In this document: one piece after another, positions 47,341 through 53,424 of the stretch | Numbering within the stretch: position 1 is the first letter of the stretch | Layout of the letters: every line of letters begins with the position of its first letter | Origin: Hyphomicrobiaceae bacterium | Lineage (GTDB): Bacteria > Pseudomonadota > Alphaproteobacteria > Rhizobiales > Hyphomicrobiaceae | NCBI GenBank assembly: GCA_025359185.1 | Contig: JANYHF010000082.1 | Location: forward strand, 1-53,424 | DNA length: 53,424 nucleotides | Direction of reading: 5' to 3' | The notes under the pieces: model-generated | The model's input: the letters and a program-made list of their open reading frames with translations, nothing else | Database searches by the model: none | What the model was told of the DNA's origin: nothing | Program-made: the position numbers and the translations under genes

Positions 47341-47423
47341 TGGGCCATTTCGCAGGAGTCTCCACTGGGAGAAAGACTGCATCGGGGTTGCTCTGTGCTC
47401 AGATTTCTTATGTTCAAGGGTAC

Positions 47424-48407
47424 CTACTTCTGCCGCAACGCACTGACATCGGCTGAGGCGGTGGCGCTGTTGATCAGCTCAAGCCCGGGCGCGGCGTGGA
47501 ACAGCACGCTGGCGAAATCGAGCTGATTGAGATCGACGCGGGGCACGACCCGGAATCCGCTGTCGGAGCGCACGATCCGGCCGATGGGCAGGCCACGCGG
47601 CAGCAGCCCGTCCTGGCCCGATGTCAGCACCTCGTCGCCAACCGCCACCAGCTTGTCCGATGGCACAAATTCGACCACTGGGTGGCTGTCGCCGTCGCCG
47701 CGCATGATGGCGCGCACCATGGTTGATCCGATCTCGACCGGAATGCGGCTGTTGATGTCGATGAACAGCAGCACCCGGGCCGAGTGCTCGCCGGTCTCCA
47801 ACACATGGCCGACAAAGCCGTCGCTGTTGACCACCGCATAGCCGTTGATGACGCCTTGGGCACGGCCAATGTTAATGAGGGCCGTACGCACGAACGGGCT
47901 GCGGCCATCGGCGATGACGCGGCCGGTGGCGAATCCGTAGCTGCTGTCATCCACCGCCATCAACAGCTTGCGGTATTCGCGGGTTTCAGTCTCCAGCTGC
48001 TGGGCGCGCCACTGCCACTGTTTCATTTGCTGGTTCTCAGCCTTCGACCTTTCAAGCTCTGCATACAGATCCATATAGCCGTTCACTTGGCGGCGGATGT
48101 GCTGGACATACAAGGCGGGGGCCGACGCCTGTTCCAGCACCGGCGAAATCAGATCAAACGTGACCGTCCGGAAATTGTGGATCGGTTTGTAATCGACCCG
48201 CTCAAGGATCATCAGCACACTAGACACAAACATCAGAGCCACGAGGATGGCCACATGCAGAATGCTGACCGCGCGCCCGTTGCGGCGGTCCCTGGCAAAT
48301 CCATCCTGGGCAAGTACAATTCCGGCCAAAAGACATCCACCCGAGACGCGTGCTGCCCGCTGAAAAAGACTTTGTAACAGAGATAGTTGCCGCGTGACAG
48401 CGCACAT
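47424..48407 (-). CDS. mreC: Rod-shape-determining protein MreC
   Basis: A 327-residue bitopic protein with a membrane helix at about residues 48-66 (ILHVAILVALMFVSSVLM), a coiled coil (LYAELERSKAENQQMKQWQW) and the periplasmic beta domains (GRVIADGRSPFVRTALIN, GHVLETGEHSARVLLF, VGDEVLTSGQDG). It links MreB to the cell-wall enzymes. The ATG at 48405-48407 overlaps the mreB stop codon. The N-terminus before the helix is longer than in many MreC proteins, and a later start is possible. Confidence 0.93.
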   Translation of the reverse strand: MCAVTRQLSLLQSLFQRAARVSGGCLLAGIVLAQDGFARDRRNGRAVSILHVAILVALMFVSSVLMILERVDYKPIHNFRTVTFDLISPVLEQASAPALYVQHIRRQVNGYMDLYAELERSKAENQQMKQWQWRAQQLETETREYRKLLMAVDDSSYGFATGRVIADGRSPFVRTALINIGRAQGVINGYAVVNSDGFVGHVLETGEHSARVLLFIDINSRIPVEIGSTMVRAIMRGDGDSHPVVEFVPSDKLVAVGDEVLTSGQDGLLPRGLPIGRIVRSDSGFRVVPRVDLNQLDFASVLFHAAPGLELINSATASADVSALRQK

Positions 48408-49447
48408 CAGGCCGGGCGAATAAGGAATTCCTCGTATTCACCCTGCGATTCCAGCACCTTGCCGCAACCCAGAACGACGCTTTGCAGCGGATTGGGGGCC
48501 AGGAAAAAGCGCACGCCGGTGCGGCGCTGGAGGTCAACATCCAACTTTTCGAGCAGCGCCCCGCCGCCCGTCAGGCAGATGCCGCGGTCAATGATGTCGG
48601 CGGCAATCTCTGGTGGTAGTTGTTCGAGGGTGCGTTGGATGGCTTCGGCGATGGTCTCGATGGGGCTGGAAAGCGCCTGCGCGATGTCGGCTGGTTTCAA
48701 CACGACCTCGGTCGGCACGCCGCGCCGCGTATCGCGTCCACGGATGAACACGTCCACGGCCTTACCGTTGATCTGCGGCACAGCGGCGCCCGCTTCCACC
48801 TTGATGCGCTCGGCGTTGCTGTCACCGACCAGCAGATTATGGTGACGGCGGACATAGCGCACGATGGCCTCGTCCATGGCGTTGCCCGCGCAGCGTATGC
48901 TGATGGCTTTCAGCACTCCGCCCAGTGCCATCACGGCGATGTCGGTGGTGCCGCCGCCGATATCAACCACCATCGAGCCCTTTGGCTCATGCACGGGCAG
49001 CTCGGCTCCCAGCGCAGCGGCAATCGGCTCTTCAATGAGCATGGCGCGGCGGGCGCCCGCAGATAGCGTGGATTCGTAAATGGCGCGCCGCTCGACCGGC
49101 GTCGAACTGGCAGGCACGCAGACCAGGATGCGCGGCCGCAAAAAGCCCATCGTCCGCTTGGCGCGCTTGATGAACTGGCGCAGCATTTCCTCGGCGGCGA
49201 CGAAATCGGCAATGACGCCGTCGCGCATCGGCCGGATGGTCTCGATGCCGTCGGGCGCGCGCCCCAACATGATCTTGGCCTTGGCGCCGACCGCGATGAC
49301 TTCGCGCACACCATTGCGGGCCCGGATTGCCACCACCGACGGCTCGTCCAACACCACGCCCTTGCCCGGCACATAGACCAGCGTGTTGGCCGTGCCGAGA
49401 TCGACGGCGAGGTCGTCCCTGAAGCCTCCGATCAGGCCTTTCATCAT
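48407..49447 (-). CDS. mreB: Rod-shape-determining actin homologue MreB
   Basis: A 346-residue MreB. The nucleotide-binding phosphate motifs are LAVDLGTANTLVYV and VVDIGGGTTDIAVMAL, the connect region holds TIRPMRDGVIADF, and the adenosine motif is ICLTGGGALL. It forms filaments that steer wall synthesis. The ATG at 49447 (MMKGLIGGF) is chosen as it matches known MreB N-termini. A TTG at 49471 would add eight residues. First gene of the operon. Confidence 0.96.
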   Translation of the reverse strand: MMKGLIGGFRDDLAVDLGTANTLVYVPGKGVVLDEPSVVAIRARNGVREVIAVGAKAKIMLGRAPDGIETIRPMRDGVIADFVAAEEMLRQFIKRAKRTMGFLRPRILVCVPASSTPVERRAIYESTLSAGARRAMLIEEPIAAALGAELPVHEPKGSMVVDIGGGTTDIAVMALGGVLKAISIRCAGNAMDEAIVRYVRRHHNLLVGDSNAERIKVEAGAAVPQINGKAVDVFIRGRDTRRGVPTEVVLKPADIAQALSSPIETIAEAIQRTLEQLPPEIAADIIDRGICLTGGGALLEKLDVDLQRRTGVRFFLAPNPLQSVVLGCGKVLESQGEYEEFLIRPA

Positions 49448-49689
49448 GTGCTGCGCGCCGCCCTTACTCAACTCAACTGATTAACAGATCCTTGACGTAC
49501 CACGTTACAGCAAGACCCGTGCCTTATTTGAGGCCGTCGGCAAAGATTGGAGACTTTACGAGCGCGGGGTGGGCGGGATGAGAACCGGGTTGGCGTTGCC
49601 TGGGCGCTTGTCCACCAGGCATCGCAATTTGCATGGCGCAGGGATTTTTTGGGTCGGCGTCGCTCAAATGCGCAATTGCCCATGGCGCG

Positions 49690-50850
49690 CTATGTGGCCT
49701 GCGCGATCGGCAGATTGAGCGATCCAACCAAACGCACGAGATCAGCCTGCCGCGACGTTCCGGTTTTTGAGAAAACCCGCGCCAGATGCGTGCGCACAGT
49801 GGCTTCAGCGACGCCGAGCGCGACGGCCAATCCTGCCGGTGTATGCCCGGCGCTGATATCCACGAGCACGCGGGCTTCGGCCGGGGTCAGGTCGTAGAGC
49901 GCGCCCAAGGCTGCCGCCGGGATGGGGGGTCCGGCGTGCGTGGGGGCAATGAACACGGCGGCGATGGCCGCTGACCCCAGTTGCTGGCGGACGGCTCGCT
50001 GCTGCAAGGGCAGCACATGCGCCAGCTGGCGGCGTCCGCTGGCATCAGGCACTGGCACGCCAATGCCTGACCGCCCCATTCCGGCCTCGTCCCGGCCAGC
50101 TTGCGCAATGGCCTTAACGAGGGCAGCCGTCGCTGCGGGCAAGGCCGTTTGCATTCTGCCGCCAACCGAATGGATCGCATCGCCATCCCTGAGCATCTGC
50201 TGTGCCGCCCCATTGGCGTGGATAATCCGGGCGGTCGCATCGACCAGAATGATGCCGACACTGAGTACCTCGAGTGTTGACTCGAATGAATCGGCAGCAA
50301 TCGTAGCGATATTCAACATGTTGCTGATGGTGACTGCCCGCCGCAAATGCGGTGCCAACAGCCGCAAGATGCCAATTTCCCGCTCACCAAATGGCCCCAC
50401 AGTGTCGTGGCGGGCAAGGCCGATGCTCGCGATCCGCGTCGCGTCGCGCATCAATACTAAGCCAGCAAGGTCATGGATGCCTTGCGGGTGTCCCCATTCC
50501 TTATACGGCCGGCTGGCTCGGAAATCCTCCGGACCGATGTCGCGCAACGCGACAATGGGATCGTCGAGCATTCGCGCCGGGTTGGCCAGCACCCCACCCC
50601 ACATGGCGTAGACGTCTGCCATGTACTGGGCGTCTTGCCGTGCGTGCCAATAGTCCGAAATACCATCTGTTTTGTCGAGCAGAATGCGTGCGCTTGGAAG
50701 CTCGTTGAGTGCCAGCTGCGCATTGCAACAATTTAGGCTGGCCCTGACGGCCGGCAGGGCGGCGGTCCAGGCCTCGGGGTCGATGGCGCAATCATAGATG
50801 AGGCCGATTAGGGTCGAGAGTTCGGCAGCGTCCATGGGTATGGTTGACAT
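49690..50850 (-). CDS. LuxR-family transcriptional regulator (paralogue B)
   Basis: A 386-residue relative of the regulator at 41077. It has the same layout: a sensor region with LLAPHLRRAVTISNML and VLSVGIILVDATARIIHANG (PAS-like), followed by a C-terminal LuxR helix-turn-helix with LTPAEARVLVDI and VALGVAEATVRTHLARVFSKTG. The two share the ending SKTGxxRQADLV. The start is uncertain between ATGs at 50892, 50850 and 50835. 50850 is used. It reads away from the small secreted genes at 51064, the same geometry as paralogue A. Confidence 0.87.
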   Translation of the reverse strand: MSTIPMDAAELSTLIGLIYDCAIDPEAWTAALPAVRASLNCCNAQLALNELPSARILLDKTDGISDYWHARQDAQYMADVYAMWGGVLANPARMLDDPIVALRDIGPEDFRASRPYKEWGHPQGIHDLAGLVLMRDATRIASIGLARHDTVGPFGEREIGILRLLAPHLRRAVTISNMLNIATIAADSFESTLEVLSVGIILVDATARIIHANGAAQQMLRDGDAIHSVGGRMQTALPAATAALVKAIAQAGRDEAGMGRSGIGVPVPDASGRRQLAHVLPLQQRAVRQQLGSAAIAAVFIAPTHAGPPIPAAALGALYDLTPAEARVLVDISAGHTPAGLAVALGVAEATVRTHLARVFSKTGTSRQADLVRLVGSLNLPIAQAT

Positions 50851-51063
50851 GGTTGGGTGCAAATCTTCCAAAGCCGGGGTAAGCAAAAACACCGATGAAG
50901 GTCATTCAAATGAATGACGACGGCGCTGTCAAAGCAAAGTTAGATTGGTGTCATCGGGATTGTGACCGGTCGTGTTGGCACGGCCGGCGTTCGCCGGAAG
51001 GAGCCGCGCGACCCTCTGATGTGAAGGTTCAATCCGTTACAGTGCTGGTTATGGAGTTGTAAA

Positions 51064-51378
51064 ATGCGGACCAAATTAATAGCGTGCTTGGCAATCGCCT
51101 CGTTAACACTCTTCGGGGCGCCGGCCACGTACGCTTTCGTGCCGGAGCCGTCGTTGGAAACGATTCCGGGGGCTAGCCAGCCTCTGCCGGACGTTCATCT
51201 CGTGCTGCAGTGTGGACCAGGTTACATTGCTGTTACGCACTATCGCTATAGAAATAAAAACATCTTCGGAAGTTGCCCACGCGGTTATTTTGTTCCTGGC
51301 GGCATCGCAGGAAACCGCTGCACGAAATCAGTCATGACCTGCGACCTAAAACCCAGTTGTGGTACGGGCGTTTGCTGA
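51064..51378 (+). CDS. Small secreted Cys-rich protein
   Basis: A 104-residue exported protein. The signal peptide ends near ATYA-FVPE. The mature part has six cysteines (LQCGPGY, GSCPRGYF, NRCTKS, MTCDLKPSCGTGVC), probably disulfide-bonded. GGAG lies eight bases ahead of the ATG. The stop is directly followed by a fragment of an SH3-like repeat in another frame. The family is not recognised. Confidence 0.72.
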   Translation: MRTKLIACLAIASLTLFGAPATYAFVPEPSLETIPGASQPLPDVHLVLQCGPGYIAVTHYRYRNKNIFGSCPRGYFVPGGIAGNRCTKSVMTCDLKPSCGTGVC

Positions 51379-51386
51379 CGCCATGA

Positions 51387-51485
51387 TCCCGAAAGACGAC
51401 CGTTACCGTTTTGGTAGACACGGACGCCTATGACGTACCCGACGGCAATGGGAAGCCGATAAGAATGCAAGTCGAACCGCCATAG
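51387..51485 (+). pseudogene. Degenerate partial copy of the downstream SH3-like segment
   Basis: A short open stretch encodes VTVLVDTDAYDVPDGNGKPI followed by RMQ. Its pattern matches the downstream protein's IKVLKDTDVFDKPDGKGKRI and GML at the same spacing. It begins just after a stop and ends at the TAG inside the ribosome site of the next gene, with no start codon of its own. It is therefore read as the remnant of a duplicated gene. Confidence 0.65.
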
Positions 51486-51494
51486 GAGTGCCCC

Positions 51495-52007
51495 ATGATG
51501 AAGCTTTTATCGATCGGATTCACGGTTGCCGTACTGGCGTTGACCGGCGCAGCCTGGCCGGCACAGGCCAAGGACAACAGGTTACCCTGCGGCGACTATG
51601 ACGGCGCTCCGTCACACAATGATTGCCGGCCGCTGAGCCCCGCGTTGCAGGCTAAATGTGAAGCGTTACGACACCAAATCGATTCCACATTTGGCCTCAA
51701 TCCGGATCAAACTTCTCCCCCGTACATAGCTGCAAAGGCCAACTACAAAAGCTGCGTCTTTAGTGTCAACTCAGGTTCGCCAGCACAAGGCAATCCGCAA
51801 GGCAACTCGACGAGTTCCATCAAAGTTTTGAAGGACACGGACGTTTTTGACAAGCCCGACGGCAAAGGGAAGCGAATAGGAATGCTTAGTAGGGGAACAC
51901 AAGGAGTGTCTGTGAACTGCCGACATAATTGGTGTGACACAAGTTGGCCAGCGGGCAGCGGTTGGGTCTACAACGGTCCAGATTATCGCTCATTTAACGT
52001 ACACTGA
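51495..52007 (+). CDS. Secreted protein with C-terminal SH3-like domain
   Basis: A 170-residue exported protein. The signal peptide ends near PAQA-KDNR. A Cys-containing N-terminal region (PCGDYDG, NDCRPLSP, AKCEALRHQ) is followed by a Ser/Gly/Asn linker and a bacterial SH3-type domain from about residue 108 (VLKDTDVFDKPDGKG, IGMLSRGTQGVSVNC, WCDTSWPAGSGWVY). Such domains bind cell-wall peptides. AGGAG lies seven bases before the first of two adjacent ATGs. A partial remnant of its SH3 part lies directly upstream. Confidence 0.8.
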   Translation: MMKLLSIGFTVAVLALTGAAWPAQAKDNRLPCGDYDGAPSHNDCRPLSPALQAKCEALRHQIDSTFGLNPDQTSPPYIAAKANYKSCVFSVNSGSPAQGNPQGNSTSSIKVLKDTDVFDKPDGKGKRIGMLSRGTQGVSVNCRHNWCDTSWPAGSGWVYNGPDYRSFNVH

Positions 52008-52375
52008 GCACCTTGCCGTTGGCGGCGGCGTGTGTCCCGCAGTACCGAGTGATTTTGCGGCAATTCGAAATGTAAAGCTGTCCAACCCGCCACACAGGCC
52101 AAATGTCAGGCCCTCGCACACAGTTTCGTCAACGGTTATTGGCTCCGCCTTTCCGCCGCCAACTCAAGGGGCGAAGCCATCGGCGCTGCCGTAAATTTCT
52201 GAGTCAAAAACGCGGCGGCATCGTTATGTAAATTGGCCTATGTTTACCTGCCGGTAGTGGGGATGTTGTATGGTCAGGGGCTATGAACATGGCTCCCGGA
52301 GGGCCGTCAGGCGGAACGCACTTGATGAGCGTGTAGCGGCGCTCTATTACTCAAGTTGAGTCTGGACCGCCGACA
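52008..52375. other. Gap of 368 bases without a supported gene
   Basis: Rightward open frames here have poor composition and no ribosome site, and no repeat or hairpin with a U-run was seen. The stretch is less GC-rich around 52200-52270, a possible promoter zone for the 52376 gene. Confidence 0.4.
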
Positions 52376-52978
52376 ATGTATTGGACGACGCCAACTGCGG
52401 AGTTTCGTTTGCCCGTTCAGAGTCACGCCGCAATCTGTGGTCTCGCACTGACCTTGATGTGCGGTTCCTTCACACCGGCTGGCGCCCTCTCCCTCAGTTG
52501 CGAATTCAAGGATGCGGCAACTGATGCGGCCCCATCGCAAATGGACCTCACCTACAAAGGCGATGCCTCCGGCACCCTCCACATCAAAGCCCCGTTCGGT
52601 GAGATGGATGTTCCGGCCCGCATGGAAAAGCACGGCGAGGGCGACGAGGCCATGACCGGCATCCGCGCGTTCACGGAAACCACGGCGCTGATGCCAGACA
52701 AGATGGCGCTGGAAGACTGTGTGGCGGCCAAGCTGAGTGCCGAGCAGCTGATGGACAAAGATCTGATATTTGTGCAGCGGTTGTCCTGTGGCCAGCAGAC
52801 GCCCATGGGGCCAACGCCCGTGCCCATAAAACTTTCCGTTGAAATTGCGGTGGGCGTCAAGGATGTGATGATCGTCTATGTCGTGCGGACCTTTCTCGAA
52901 AAGAGCCGCATCGGCGCCGAACCCGTCGCCATCGAGTCTGTTCCGCCGCCGAGCTGCAAGATCACGGATGCCAATTGA
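52376..52978 (+). CDS. Hypothetical exported protein, 200 residues
   Basis: A 200-residue protein with a hydrophobic N-terminal segment (AAICGLALTLMCGSFTPAGA) that looks like a signal peptide with cleavage near residue 38. The mature part contains SCEFKDA, an EDCVAAKLSAEQLMDK helix, SCGQQ and a final PPPSCKITDAN, giving four cysteines. It has no recognised domain. No strong ribosome site precedes the ATG, so the start could be later. GC-rich repeats follow it. Confidence 0.65.
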   Translation: MYWTTPTAEFRLPVQSHAAICGLALTLMCGSFTPAGALSLSCEFKDAATDAAPSQMDLTYKGDASGTLHIKAPFGEMDVPARMEKHGEGDEAMTGIRAFTETTALMPDKMALEDCVAAKLSAEQLMDKDLIFVQRLSCGQQTPMGPTPVPIKLSVEIAVGVKDVMIVYVVRTFLEKSRIGAEPVAIESVPPPSCKITDAN

Positions 52979-53082
52979 GGCAGGCCGGGGTGAGACCCCA
53001 GCAGGCGCCCGCTGTTGAACTGCTTTCCCACCCCACCCACATCCCAGCCTTCGCAGGGCTACGGCTTGGCAGGCTGTCCTAC

Positions 53083-53272
53083 CCCCTCAAGGGGGAAGGA
53101 ACGCAATTCACGAAAAAACGCATTGCCATGGATACTTGCGTCTCCTCCCCCTTGAGGGGCTACCGGATTCACACATCTCGAAAATATATCGCGACATCAG
53201 CGGTTTATCGGGTGGGGCGTCCACCTCCCCCTTGTGGGGAGGTCGGAGCCGAAGGCTCCGGGTGGGGGTAGG
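53083..53272. repeat. GC-rich hairpin repeats, related to those in the mre operon
   Basis: The 331-base gap 52979-53309 contains CCCCCTCAAGGGGGAAGG at about 53083, an inverted CTCCCCCTTGAGGGG near 53146, and CCTCCCCCTTGTGGGGAGG with GGTGGGGGT at 53225-53269. The last matches the element at 47210-47256. No gene is seen in this gap. Confidence 0.7.
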
Positions 53273-53309
53273 AGCTTGGAGAAATAGTCGGGCGTGAAGT
53301 ACCTCGTTG

Positions 53310-53424
53310 TTAGGCAGCGGTAGCACTCGGCCTGCGTAGCTGCGTGATCCATGCCACCCGTGCCACCAGCCAAAAGAGCCAAAAAATCGCCCTTAGCCAG
53401 GCGATCAGTCTTGCAAAGTTGTAG
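53310..53424 (-). CDS. C-terminal end of a leftward gene entering from the right edge (possible membrane protein)
   Basis: A frame open from the window edge ends at TAA 53310-53312 and gives 37 residues with a hydrophobic, Trp-rich stretch (LIAWLRAIFWLFWLVARVAW) and a basic Ser/Ala tail, as at the end of a membrane protein. Only the tail is visible, so neither function nor reality is certain. Confidence 0.4.
   Translation of the reverse strand, partial: YNFARLIAWLRAIFWLFWLVARVAWITQLRRPSATAA

Noticed and set aside
51934-52194. Rightward 86-codon frame overlapping the end of the SH3-like gene
   Set aside because: It starts inside the coding sequence in another frame with no ribosome site and low-complexity content.

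Overview
The window is GC-rich chromosomal DNA from an alphaproteobacterium, most likely of the order Hyphomicrobiales (Rhizobiales). The evidence is a SciP/DUF1153 cell-cycle regulator, an EipA-like DUF1134 envelope protein, the mreB-mreC-mreD-mrdA-rodA order, a DUF6867 gene inside a branched-chain ABC transporter operon, and GC-rich intergenic hairpin repeats of the kind common in these genomes. The genus cannot be fixed from the sequence alone. No rRNA, tRNA, CRISPR array, insertion sequence or prophage was seen.

Left part (1-20 kb). A giant repeat-built surface or secreted protein reads leftwards and leaves the window at base 1. Its N-terminus carries an LEPR-type motif and a DUF4347 domain. 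It is followed by a photolyase, a GNAT acetyltransferase, three consecutive genes for one family of tiny Cys-containing secreted proteins, and gyrA with unusual residues at the quinolone positions. Then come a GST-like protein, an EipA-like protein, a TetA-like exporter, a PhyH dioxygenase, a dihaem cytochrome c and guaB.

Catabolic centre (20.1-27.8 kb). Six tightly packed leftward genes encode a three-domain molybdenum hydroxylase (an FAD subunit plus a fused 2Fe-2S/molybdopterin subunit), a 6-hydroxynicotinate-reductase-like Fe-S protein, a UPF0280 protein and two DUF1185 (amino acid synthesis family) paralogues. A MarR repressor diverges from them across a short intergenic region with a perfect 12-bp palindrome. 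The set looks like a hydroxylate, reduce and open route for an N-heterocycle, perhaps nicotinate-like. The roles of the UPF0280 and DUF1185 proteins in it appear unassigned, and this is the most interesting system here.

Middle (27.8-42.9 kb). An RTX protein, a decayed ABC ATPase, a double-CDGSH Fe-S protein and a complete branched-chain amino-acid-type ABC transporter (livH, livM, livG, livF, DUF6867, livK) are followed by a P1 peptidase, sciP, a lipoprotein, a methyltransferase and several small secreted proteins near a LuxR-type regulator.

Right part (43-53.4 kb). The rod-shape operon (mreB, mreC, mreD, mrdA, rodA) reads leftwards, with hairpin repeats lodged in two of its gaps. Beyond it lie a second LuxR paralogue and more small secreted proteins, including an SH3-like protein with a degenerate partial copy just upstream, and then another patch of GC-rich repeats. 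The window ends inside a leftward ORF.
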